DNA from: a bacterium
GTDB lineage: Bacteria; UBA9089; CG2-30-40-21; SBAY01
NCBI GenBank assembly: GCA_040757115.1
Contig: JBFLYA010000212.1
Coordinates: 1 to 6,502 of the forward strand
Direction of reading: 5' to 3'
Length of the DNA stretch: 6,502 nt
The notes below the pieces were generated by a model, which was given only the letters and a program-made list of their open reading frames with translations, ran no database searches and was not told the origin of the DNA. The translations under genes and the position numbers were made by a program. Below are positions 1 to 4,636 of the stretch, piece by piece. How positions within the stretch are numbered: position 1 is the first letter of the stretch; each line of letters starts with the position of its first letter.

Positions 1-96
1 CTACCAATATATCGTTCCTACGGAACTGATTGATTTGTCTATCTATTTCTACCGATATTATGTTCCTAACGGAACGATTATTCTCCTGCCTTATTT
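1..96. repeat. Two tandem 48-bp units with GTTCC/GGAAC palindromes
   Basis: Two 48-bp units (1-48 and 49-96) both begin CTACC-ATAT and end in TATTT. Each contains a palindrome: GTTCC-TAC-GGAAC at 14-26 and GTTCC-TAAC-GGAAC at 62-75. The unit centres have diverged, but the period and the palindromes are kept. The array may extend left of the window. It lies downstream of the minus-strand toxin gene and looks like a dispersed intergenic palindromic repeat (inference). It is too divergent and spacer-free for a CRISPR. Confidence 0.5.
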
Positions 97-150
97 ATGG
101 GTATTATCCTATGTAGACTTCCAGTTAATAACCGCTATATTTTTCGTAGG

Positions 151-174
151 GCGACCCTTTAGGGTTGCTTCTTG
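151..174 (+). repeat. 24-bp repeat, copy 1, flanking the TA pair
   Basis: GCGACCCTTTAGGGTTGC and the following TTCTTG match 706-729 at 22 of 24 positions in the same orientation. Read as plus-strand RNA, the first 18 bases can fold into a 7-bp stem (GCGACCC / GGGTTGC, one G-U) with a TTTA loop. The two copies bracket the toxin-antitoxin pair, so they may mark the ends of an inserted or exchanged segment. They could equally be members of a dispersed repeat family. Confidence 0.55.
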
Positions 175-203
175 CTTGCCTTACAATCTTGATGCTTTTA
201 CTA

Positions 204-473
204 TTATGGGAAATATCTGTAAATTTCCTTGCGGTGTAAAAAGCGTACCATATCAACGGTATCCCTTTTCATTTTCACACCCAGACGATAATCCCCAACC
301 TTAATTCTAAAATATTCTGTGTAACCCTGTATCTTTTTAACATCCTTCAGCGTAGTCAGTTCTTTAGTTTCTTTGATCTGTTGAATAAGTTTCCAGAGGC
401 GTTTTTTTACGGTAGTCTGATTCTTAATCTTATCAATATCTTGACTAAATTTCTTTGTGTATTTTATCTTCAT
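204..473 (-). CDS. RelE/ParE-family toxin
   Basis: This 89-residue basic protein has the layout of the RelE/ParE toxin superfamily. The N-terminus (MKIKYTKKF) is a first beta strand and is followed by lysine-rich helices (residues 10-45). A C-terminal sheet then carries YFRIKVGDYR (54-63) and FLHRKEIYR (78-86), the typical 'RvGdYRv...hRreiYr' signature. RelE members cleave mRNA at the ribosome and ParE members poison gyrase; the sequence does not settle which applies here. The start is well placed: GGAAGG lies 7 bases upstream and the stop of the upstream partner is only 3 bases away, so the two are translationally coupled. Length is normal for the family and no disruption is visible. Confidence 0.85.
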   Translation of the reverse strand: MKIKYTKKFSQDIDKIKNQTTVKKRLWKLIQQIKETKELTTLKDVKKIQGYTEYFRIKVGDYRLGVKMKRDTVDMVRFLHRKEIYRYFP

Positions 474-476
474 AGA

Positions 477-680
477 TTATCCTTCCAACTTTGCCAGAAT
501 CTCTTTTTCAGAGACATATTCACCTATATCTCCTTCTTCTATTGCCAGACCAAATTTCATATCCAAAATAGCTTCAGATACTGCATCTTCTAACAAATCT
601 TTTCTTTCACTTAACACGCTAATAAAGACCTCTCTAATTACTTTTTTAAGTTCCATTACTGATGTTTGTTGTGTCCTCAT
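477..680 (-). CDS. Small antitoxin partner of the RelE/ParE toxin
   Basis: This 67-residue acidic protein sits directly upstream of the toxin with a 3-bp gap, the usual antitoxin-toxin order. The start chosen is the ATG at 680 (MRTQQTSVMELKK) because AAGGAG (688-693 on this strand) lies 7 bases before it; the longer frame to 704 would bury that site. I see a helical N-terminal half rich in Lys/Leu/Glu and a short C-terminal tail (GEYVSEKEILAKLEG) like the toxin-wrapping tails of small antitoxins. No clear ribbon-helix-helix or Phd/AbrB motif is recognisable, so the subfamily is unassigned. The antitoxin role is inferred from position and size. The stop of the upstream DUF1257 remnant (685-687) falls in its leader. 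Confidence 0.65.
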   Translation of the reverse strand: MRTQQTSVMELKKVIREVFISVLSERKDLLEDAVSEAILDMKFGLAIEEGDIGEYVSEKEILAKLEG

Positions 681-705
681 TCTGTCACTCCTTTCTCTTA
701 TCAAT

Positions 706-729
706 GCGACCTTTTAGGGTTACTTCTTG
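706..729 (+). repeat. 24-bp repeat, copy 2, at the DUF1257 3' end
   Basis: This copy matches 151-174 at 22 of 24 positions, in direct orientation and 555 bp away. Its complement encodes the last residues of the DUF1257 remnant (EVTLKGR), so the repeat has replaced or interrupted the gene's natural C-terminus. Its hairpin is weaker than in copy 1 because of two changes. Confidence 0.55.
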
Positions 730-954
730 ACTAAGAAACTCATTTTGTTTTATGTCGTGTATTCCATACCAGTCAGCCACAAGCTCAAACACGCCTTTAT
801 TTATTTTGAATCCAATATCATAGCCGGGATTTTTTGTTGGAATCATCAAGTCAACCTCTGTGGTCATCCCACCGTATCCCCGTTTCTTGACTCTGTCTTC
901 TACGGGTTGATATCCAAGGTCTTGCAGGGCTTTTAGTAAATGTTCTTTTTGTAA

Positions 955-1040
955 CTATTCACCATTCACCATTCACAATTTCTTCCCTAAATTTCCTTAA
1001 TAATGGTGAATGGTGAATTGTCAATTGTGAATTGTGAATT
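955..1040. repeat. Inverted heptamer array 1 (ATTCACC / GGTGAAT)
   Basis: The left arm (955-980) is built from 7-base words such as ATTCACC and ATTCACA. The right arm (1002-1040) carries the complementary words AATGGTG, AATTGTC and AATTGTG. The arms can pair around a central AT-rich spacer. The same architecture with different words recurs at 1291-1357 and 2219-2291. Confidence 0.7.
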
Positions 1041-1065
1041 ATCACTCTTCACGGTGTCAAGCAAA

Positions 1066-1172
1066 CCTGGCCCAAGAGTTCGATGCACCGCTATAGCGCA
1101 TCCAATGACTCTATTCGATAATTCATCAAATTTCACTTCGTGCTCTCCGTACCCTTCGTGGTGAATAGTTAC
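1066..1172 (-). pseudogene. GxxExxxY-family gene, N-terminal fragment
   Basis: The minus strand encodes HHEGYGEHEVKFDELSNRV and then IGCAIAVHRTLGPGLLD. This is the characteristic N-terminus of GxxExxxY proteins (usually HEGHE...FDELSNRVIGCAIEVHRALGPGLLESVYE). The fragment breaks off at GLLD, just before the G-x-x-E-x-x-x-Y motif that names the family, and then runs into heptamer repeats. It is read in frame from the DUF1257 start, so a chimeric peptide from 1217 to 987 could be translated, but neither domain would be complete. A second remnant of the same family lies at 4655-4714. Confidence 0.75.
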
Positions 1173-1290
1173 TTCGTTTTTTACAAGTTTTGTTTTGATG
1201 CGAGTAAAATGCGACATAGTTTTCTTTACCTCCTCGTATAATATAGTAGTTATTAACGAAAATTTCTCATAGAACAGATATAGCAACAGG

Positions 1291-1357
1291 GTTGATGGTT
1301 GATAGTTTATAGTTGATAGTTTCATAGACTATCAACCATCAACTATCAACTATCAAC
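1291..1357. repeat. Inverted heptamer array 2 (GTTGATA / TATCAAC)
   Basis: Four 7-base words, GTTGATG, GTTGATA, GTTTATA and GTTGATA, fill 1291-1318. They face TATCAAC, CATCAAC, TATCAAC and TATCAAC at 1330-1357. The arms form a near-continuous stem of about 30 bp around a short TCATAG centre. The hairpin lies between the nucleotidyltransferase gene and the DUF1257 start. No T-run follows on either strand, so it is not a typical intrinsic terminator. Confidence 0.8.
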
Positions 1358-1378
1358 AATACTAATGTGAACTTTTGG

Positions 1379-1450
1379 TTAATACTTACTTATAGAAGCC
1401 TTCAATAAGGTTATTGCTTTTTTTAGATGTTCAAATTCCTGTAATATCAA
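1379..1450 (-). pseudogene. Possible stub of an HI0074/HEPN-like partner gene
   Basis: Overlapping the nucleotidyltransferase stop in another frame, a 23-codon frame from a TTG encodes LILQEFEHLKKAITLLKA and stops after SISKY. The F-x-x-L-x-x-A-x-x-x-L pattern resembles the first helix of the HI0074-type substrate-binding (HEPN) proteins that normally follow such nucleotidyltransferases. The overlap is also typical of the pair. The rest of the domain is missing, and heptamer array 2 lies 21 bp beyond its stop. The match is short, so this is tentative. Confidence 0.3.
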
Positions 1451-1721
1451 GCCTTTTTGCATTTTTTAATACCTCCTGGCAAAAAGCACTTTTATCGTCA
1501 TAAACAATAATATCAATCTTTTCCTCACATCTTAGAAAAAATCTTGCTTGAATCTTAAGAGATAACTTTAAAGGATTTATCTTTTCTTGAGAAATGAGGA
1601 GGATATCTATATCTCCTCCTTTTTTTGTCTCATCAAGCCTTGAACCAAATAGATAAACTGCTCCTTTGAAATCAGTTAAAGCAAACTTTAATGCCTCCTT
1701 TTCCTCTTTATCCAGACGCAT
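1431..1721 (-). CDS. MNT-type nucleotidyltransferase domain protein
   Basis: This 96-residue protein is of the minimal nucleotidyltransferase (MNT, pol-beta superfamily) kind. Residues 26-41 carry the motif GSRLDETKKGGDIDIL: Gly-Ser, then metal-binding Asp37 and Asp39. A third acidic residue, Asp70, lies in EKIDIIVY (67-74). Such proteins act as antitoxins that nucleotidylate HEPN toxins, or as stand-alone transferases. The start chosen is the ATG at 1721 (MRLDKEEKEALKF), which gives the family's usual length. The frame stays open to 1820, but that extension (SESNIRIRAKRKSC...) looks unlike the family and has no ribosome site. No intact HEPN partner is present, only a possible stub at the 3' end. 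Confidence 0.75.
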   Translation of the reverse strand: MRLDKEEKEALKFALTDFKGAVYLFGSRLDETKKGGDIDILLISQEKINPLKLSLKIQARFFLRCEEKIDIIVYDDKSAFCQEVLKNAKRLDITGI

Positions 1722-1876
1722 AATCTTTTCCAACTGATAAGAATTTGTTTTTTGGATATTTTTTGCTTCGCAAGATTTTCGTTTTGCTCGAATTCGAATA
1801 TTAGATTCACTTTTGCTCATTATGGAGATATTTTACCAAAGATTTTAACTCATGTCAATAGAAATTTGCCTACTGC

Positions 1877-2160
1877 CTGTGATTCAGACACTGGACATCA
1901 GACACAAGACTATAGATTCTATTTATGCAGGAAATTAGTGACATTTGGGAAACCATCCTCAAAACTTCACTCCCTGAATTTTTCCTGAGCCTTACCTATG
2001 TCAGTGACAGTATCAGTGTCAGTGTCAGTTAAGGAAATGTTTTCAACACTTCCAACTCCTTCAACACTTTCAACACTTCCAACTCTTCCAACATTCTTCT
2101 GCAATTTCTGCCCGCTTTAGTCTGAGGTCTGATGTCTATAGTCTACTGTCTAAATCACAG
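1877..2160. repeat. Inverted pair of GAC-heptamer arrays bounding 284 bp
   Basis: The left arm begins CTGTGATTCAGAC (1877-1889) and continues in 7-base words ending in GAC (ACTGGAC, ATCAGAC, ACAAGAC). The right arm ends GTCTAAATCACAG (2148-2160), the reverse complement at 12 of 13 positions. It too is built of 7-base words (GTCTGAG, GTCTGAT, GTCTATA). Between them lie two further word-repeat tracts (2001-2030 and 2041-2096). The region could be a non-coding element with inverted ends, or two pieces of one dispersed repeat family. Confidence 0.55.
2041..2096. repeat. Direct short-word repeats TTCAACACT / TTCCAACTC
   Basis: Six consecutive words of 8 to 10 bases alternate between TTCAACAC-type and TTCCAACTC-type. 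Together with the TCAGTG-rich tract just upstream (2001-2030) they form low-complexity DNA without coding potential. Confidence 0.65.
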
Positions 2161-2179
2161 TTCCAGGTAAAAAAAATAC

Positions 2180-2208
2180 TTGCAATTAATCTTAATTTAA
2201 GGTATAAT
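2180..2208 (+). promoter_or_regulatory. Sigma70-like promoter for the FN3 gene
   Basis: TTGCAA (2180-2185, four of six consensus positions) and a perfect TATAAT (2203-2208) are separated by exactly 17 bp. Transcription would start near 2215 and give a leader of about 95 bases that contains the whole hairpin 2219-2291. This is the best promoter-like sequence in the window and lies at the left edge of the cassette array. Confidence 0.6.
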
Positions 2209-2218
2209 ATAAAAATAT

Positions 2219-2291
2219 GTAAGCGTTCAGCATTCAGTTTTTGAAAGATGGCTAAATGCTGACAACTGATGGCTGACCGCTGAACGCTTAC
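2219..2291 (+). repeat. Inverted heptamer array 3, a 5'-UTR hairpin
   Basis: GTAAGCGTTCAGC (2219-2231) and GCTGAACGCTTAC (2279-2291) are perfect 13-bp inverted arms. The pairing continues imperfectly inward (TCAGCATTCAGTT against AACTGATGGCTGA). The right half reads as 7-base words: GCTGACA, ACTGATG, GCTGACC, GCTGAAC. The hairpin lies between the promoter and the ribosome site AGGGGG (2297-2302), so it may affect mRNA stability or translation, but it could simply be another inserted repeat. Confidence 0.75.
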
Positions 2292-2308
2292 CTTTCAGGG
2301 GGTTAATA

Positions 2309-3025
2309 ATGATGTTAAAAAATATCATAAGATTAGTTATTGCTATTTATTTAGGTGGGGATTTTTATACTTATGCGGCGGATAAGTTAGAATTAGATGA
2401 GTTAACTATAACTTTACCAACGACAACTGTTTCAAGCACATCCTCTCTTCCTTCTACTTCATCTACTCTGTCTTTTGAGGACATTTTTAATCAAACTTCA
2501 GAAGGTATCTTGACGCCAGCTCTTAAAGAGATAGTCCCGCCTACTTCTATTAAAGATTTAACGGTTGTCCATAAAAGACAGGATTCTATTTCCTTAACCT
2601 GGACTACTCCAGGAGGAAGTGTGACGACCTATGATATTCGCTATTCCCTTGTTCCAATTACAGATGAGAATTGGGATGATACTATCCAGGTAGAAAAAGA
2701 GCCAAAACCAGGGAGTTCAGGAACCCTTGAGCGATGGACGATAGGAAATTTATCTCCTCAAACTACCTACTACTTTGCGATTAAAACCTCAGATGAAACA
2801 TCAAATTGGTCTCCATTATCCAAAATAGCAAACTGCACAACCTTTAAATTAGAAGATACGGATATTCCTCAGACAATAAAATTTATAGTTGGCTGTGAAT
2901 ATGCGATGGGAGATATTAGGGTCAGACCGGGGGAGATATTAGGGTCAGACCGTGAATGTGGAATGCACAATAATTCGGTGAGGCAGAGGAAAAGGAAAAG
3001 ACAGCGAATCAGAGCTTTTGTCTAA
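2309..3025 (+). CDS. Secreted fibronectin type III protein, 3'-truncated and fused to cassette DNA
   Basis: The protein has 238 residues. The start is supported by AGGGGG 6 bases upstream. Residues 1-24 look like a signal peptide, with Lys4 and Arg8 before a short hydrophobic run and probable cleavage after TYA. A Ser/Thr-rich linker (38-55) follows. Residues 77-179 form one fibronectin type III domain, with TSIKDLTV, SLTW (W98), YDIRYS, the core LSPQTTYYFAIKT and W167. FN3 domains bind proteins or carbohydrates or act as spacers in extracellular proteins. From about residue 200 (DNA 2908) the frame enters repeat DNA shared with 6188-6406. This adds an Arg/Lys-rich tail (RQRKRKRQRIR), and the stop TAA (3023-3025) lies inside the attC1 R'' box. 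The natural C-terminus, perhaps more domains or an anchor, is missing. Confidence 0.75.
   Translation: MMLKNIIRLVIAIYLGGDFYTYAADKLELDELTITLPTTTVSSTSSLPSTSSTLSFEDIFNQTSEGILTPALKEIVPPTSIKDLTVVHKRQDSISLTWTTPGGSVTTYDIRYSLVPITDENWDDTIQVEKEPKPGSSGTLERWTIGNLSPQTTYYFAIKTSDETSNWSPLSKIANCTTFKLEDTDIPQTIKFIVGCEYAMGDIRVRPGEILGSDRECGMHNNSVRQRKRKRQRIRAFV
2908..2952 (+). repeat. Tandem 22-bp duplication with GGTCAGACC palindrome
   Basis: Positions 2908-2929 and 2931-2952 are identical 22-bp copies separated by one G. Each contains GGTCAGACC (2920-2928 and 2943-2951), four-base arms around an A. A third copy, with one change, opens the other long repeat at 6188-6208. The duplication sits exactly where the FN3 coding sequence stops looking like itself, so it may mark a recombination or insertion junction. 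Confidence 0.75.
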
Positions 3026-3150
3026 CCCTGCGTTGCAGTTGACGGCGGGGGACTGTGCCGTGGTCAGAGTTTTGTGGTCTCTCAAAGTTTTATCTTGCTA
3101 TCAAACTTTTGTGGTAATCCTCCCCGCCGCACCTGAACTTTATCGTTAGG
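2932..3150 (+). repeat. 219-bp direct repeat, copy 1 (includes attC1)
   Basis: This matches 6188-6406 without gaps and with four mismatches (2940, 3012, 3102, 3119). The unit holds 88 bp of purine-rich cassette 3' sequence and nearly all of an attC site. Its near-identity indicates a recent duplication or cassette gain from the same source. Confidence 0.95.
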
Positions 3151-3151
3151 C
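3020..3151 (+). other. attC1 integron recombination site (132 bp)
   Basis: R'' is GTCTAAC (3020-3026) and R' is GTTAGGC (3145-3151). The inner arms GTTGCAGTTGACGGCGGGG and CCCCGCCGCACCTGAAC pair with an unpaired G and an unpaired A on one side, the extrahelical bases that direct integrase strand choice. The long centre (about 3050-3118) is the variable terminal structure. Cleavage would be in R' between G3145 and T3146. It closes the cassette that holds the FN3 frame. Confidence 0.88.
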
Positions 3152-3202
3152 AATCCATTTGTTTCCTATATATAAAGAAAATAAACTTTTGAGGGATTTT
3201 TA

Positions 3203-3652
3203 ATGGTAAAAAGGATAATAATAAGTATAATAATAATTATAGTAATAGGCTGTGGTAGGACTCAAGAGATAAAGACTAAAGAACTTATTAAAAAGTTCAA
3301 TGGAATGAGTTTTCAATTGAGTATTCCACAGAGGACTTATTATAGGGATATTAAAGATAAACCCTCAATAGAGTTTAATCTTGACATCGTCAGTGACAAT
3401 ATCGCCATTAGACTATTTGAAGGAGAAGATACAAATGGTCGATTAATTACTGATGCAGTCGTTATTCTACGAATAACCGTGGAAGGAATTAAAGGATACA
3501 ATGAGGAAATATTAGTTTGTCGTGATGGAATCTATAAAGCCCACCCCCCATGGTTAAGTGGTAGTATGACGCAAAATCTTGAAATACTCGTTCAATACAA
3601 AGGAAAACAAACTTCTGTGATGAAAGCCAAAGTTCTACTTGTAAAGGGATAA
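3203..3652 (+). CDS. Predicted lipoprotein with YtkA/FixH-like domain
   Basis: This 149-residue protein starts with a signal peptide, VKR followed by an isoleucine-rich core. It ends in the lipobox V-I-G-C, with lipidated Cys17, so it is likely anchored to a membrane facing the periplasm. Residues about 35-147 look like a small beta sandwich. TDAVVILRITVEG (83-95), CRDGIYKAHPPWLSGSM (106-122) and the closing strand VMKAKVLLV resemble YtkA-like/FixH-type domains (pattern 'DA.V.l.v.m...dGvYka...L.G.w...v.v'). The family match is from pattern memory and is moderate; the biochemical role is unknown. GAGGG (3191-3195) is its ribosome site. It starts 58 bp after the attC1 cleavage point and shares the cassette with the next gene, 19 bp downstream. 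Confidence 0.75.
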   Translation: MVKRIIISIIIIIVIGCGRTQEIKTKELIKKFNGMSFQLSIPQRTYYRDIKDKPSIEFNLDIVSDNIAIRLFEGEDTNGRLITDAVVILRITVEGIKGYNEEILVCRDGIYKAHPPWLSGSMTQNLEILVQYKGKQTSVMKAKVLLVKG

Positions 3653-3671
3653 AAATTAAATAGGAGTAAAA

Positions 3672-4211
3672 ATGAAAAATGACGAAGCAAAAAGTCTCAT
3701 CGGGTGCTGTGGAATATATTGCGGGTTATGCAACAAGTACCAATCAAAAGCACCAAGCAGATGTATTGGTTGCAAATTGGGTGAACAACATTCATGGTGC
3801 AATATTTGGAACTGCTGTGTAACGAAGCGTGGATTTGAGACTTGTACCGAATGTAGTGAAATATTTAGTTGTGAAATTTTCCAAAGAAGAAAAGTTACAG
3901 AATGGATTCCAGCCGCTGATAATTTACGCCAAATTAAAGAAGTCGGTTTAGAACATTGGTTACAAGAACAAAAAGAAAGACAAAGATTAGTAGAAGAGTT
4001 ACTACAGAATTATAATGAAGGCCGATCAATGAATTTTTACTGTAAAGTCTGTGAAAGGATGTCGCTTGAGTTGATTAACAAGGCAATAAAAGAAGCGAAA
4101 GAAAAACTTGTAAGAGAAAAAGTAGATAAATCTGATATAAAATCAAAAGCAAAAGTTTTGAAAGGAATAATGAAAGATTTGGCACTAAAGGCTAATGTTA
4201 GTTTGAATTGA
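3672..4211 (+). CDS. DUF3795 cysteine-rich protein
   Basis: This 179-residue cytoplasmic-looking protein has dense cysteines in its first 70 residues: C12, C13, C17, C20, C31, C34, C43, C48, C49, C58, C61 and C67. They sit in DUF3795-type phrases (CGIYCGLC, CIGCK, CTECSEIFSCE). These probably bind zinc or another metal. The second half is helical and charged, with the family-like phrase LLQNYNEGRSMNFYCKVCERM (two more Cys, 124 and 127), so the domain seems complete. The family's function is unknown. AGGAG (3662-3666) lies 5 bases before the ATG. The stop is 14 bp before the R'' box of attC2, a classic cassette layout. It probably shares its transcript with the upstream lipoprotein. Confidence 0.82.
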   Translation: MKNDEAKSLIGCCGIYCGLCNKYQSKAPSRCIGCKLGEQHSWCNIWNCCVTKRGFETCTECSEIFSCEIFQRRKVTEWIPAADNLRQIKEVGLEHWLQEQKERQRLVEELLQNYNEGRSMNFYCKVCERMSLELINKAIKEAKEKLVREKVDKSDIKSKAKVLKGIMKDLALKANVSLN

Positions 4212-4225
4212 AAGATTATTTTGTT

Positions 4226-4285
4226 GTCTAACAACTCGCTGCAGCCGACCTCGCTTTGCTCGGCGGCTGAGCTTGGTCGTTAGAC
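4226..4285 (+). other. attC2 integron recombination site (60 bp, short type)
   Basis: R'' is GTCTAAC (4226-4232) and R' is GTTAGAC (4279-4285). The inner arms GCTGCAGCCG (4238-4247) and CGGCTGAGC (4264-4272) pair with one extrahelical G, and a short loop lies between them. This is the classic 59/60-base element and is quite different from the long attC1, 3 and 4. It ends the lipoprotein/DUF3795 cassette (3146-4279, 1134 bp). Cleavage would be between 4279 and 4280. Confidence 0.93.
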
Positions 4286-4636
4286 AGGCCGGGCAGACAA
4301 GAAGGAGTAAGGAGGAGTTATTCCTGGTGGAAGTTTCGGTGAGAATATTTGCTCCTTTAGTGGTCTATACCATGCCTACGAGATTGATGCTTTCTTGAAA
4401 GAGTTGCTTATCCATTAGAAGCAACAGGGGGAAGCTAAGAAAGTCTACTGAAAGGTGATAGTTAGGTAAGATAGAGGAAGCAAGAAGAAACAGACGGCGA
4501 AGTGCAGCTTTTTCTAACCATTCGCTGCACCTGACTGCGGGGGCTGTGCCGTAATTAGAGTTTTGTGGTATCTCAAGCTTTTATCTTGTTTACAAAGTTT
4601 GGTGGTAATCCGCCCCGCAGCAGGTGAGCTCTATCG
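4280..4636 (+). other. 357-bp cassette without a convincing gene
   Basis: This is the cassette between the attC2 and attC3 cleavage points. No frame has a good start and family match. A short frame, about 4313-4420, ends ENICSFSGLYHAYEIDAFLKELL plus two residues; GGAGGAG sits just before it but there is no ATG. Read with a frameshift (VRIFAPLVVY, then YEIDAFLKEL) it loosely recalls the C-terminus of class V aminotransferases, so this may be a decayed gene end. The match is weak. The rest (4421-4511) is purine-rich and mildly similar to the DNA preceding attC1 and attC4. Confidence 0.5.

Larger units (their letters stand above)
951..1172. mobile_element. 222-bp MITE-like insertion with 13-bp inverted ends
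   Basis: The segment starts with GTAACTATTCACC (951-963) and ends with its exact reverse complement GGTGAATAGTTAC (1160-1172). On the minus strand it interrupts the DUF1257 frame. The outside flanks there read AAAAACGAA before the element and AAAAAGAA after it, which could be an imperfect 8-bp target duplication; removing the segment rejoins LVKKEHLLKAL-like coding. Inside are a heptamer-built hairpin (955-1040) and a GxxExxxY gene fragment. There is no transposase, so any movement would need help in trans. Calling it a mobile element is inference from the ends and the split gene. Confidence 0.5.
685..1217 (-). pseudogene. DUF1257 (Ycf35-like) gene, split by an insertion
   Basis: Two pieces of one DUF1257 gene are visible on this strand. 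The 5' piece (1217-1182) encodes MSHFTRIKTKLV, the family's hallmark start, with GAGGAGG at 1229-1235 upstream. The 3' piece (about 948-685) encodes KEHLLKALQDLGYQ, then KKRGYGG, NPGYDIGF and FELVADWYGI, the conserved core. About 222 bp of foreign DNA (951-1172) separates them and brings in stop codons, so no full protein can be made. The 3' end also looks replaced: after DIKQNEFLSQ the frame runs into a repeat (706-729) and stops instead of continuing with the family's usual C-terminal helix. The function of DUF1257 is unknown; relatives occur in cyanobacteria, plastids and many other bacteria. Confidence 0.8.
1822..2308. other. Gene-free, repeat-rich divide between the two strands' genes
   Basis: No supported gene lies here. 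The stretch separates the minus-strand block from the plus-strand block. It holds, in order: inverted GAC-word arrays (1877-1919 and 2118-2160), short repeats of TCAGTG (2001-2030), repeats of TTCAACACT/TTCCAACTC words (2041-2096), a promoter (2180-2208) and a long hairpin (2219-2291) before the FN3 gene. A plus-strand open frame (1752-1988) has no ribosome site and its product looks like repeat-derived noise. Confidence 0.7.

Noticed and set aside
35-936. Plus-strand open frames at 35-304, 381-593, 457-717 and 727-936
   Set aside because: They lie antisense to the toxin, antitoxin and DUF1257 pieces, have no ribosome sites, and show no recognisable family features.
1237-1246. TATATTATA on the minus strand as a -10 box for DUF1257
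   Set aside because: It lies so close to the GAGGAGG ribosome site that transcription would start at or inside it, and there is no good -35.
955-1357. Possible CRISPR array from the repeated words
   Set aside because: The repeats are 7 bases with no spacers and run in inverted orientation. There are no repeat units of 24-40 bases and no cas genes.
1722-1820. 33-residue N-terminal extension of the nucleotidyltransferase
   Set aside because: There is no ribosome site before 1820, the extension lacks family similarity, and the ATG at 1721 gives a normal-length protein.
1752-1988. Plus-strand 78-codon frame
   Set aside because: It overlaps the nucleotidyltransferase extension antisense and runs through repeat words; its product has no family features or ribosome site.
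3020-3151. Strong hairpins at the attC sites read as rho-independent terminators
   Set aside because: No T-run follows, and the conserved R''/R' ends, extrahelical bases and spacing between cassettes fit attC sites much better.
4037-4234. Minus-strand 65-codon frame over the DUF3795 3' end
   Set aside because: It is a shadow of the well-supported plus-strand gene and overlaps attC2.
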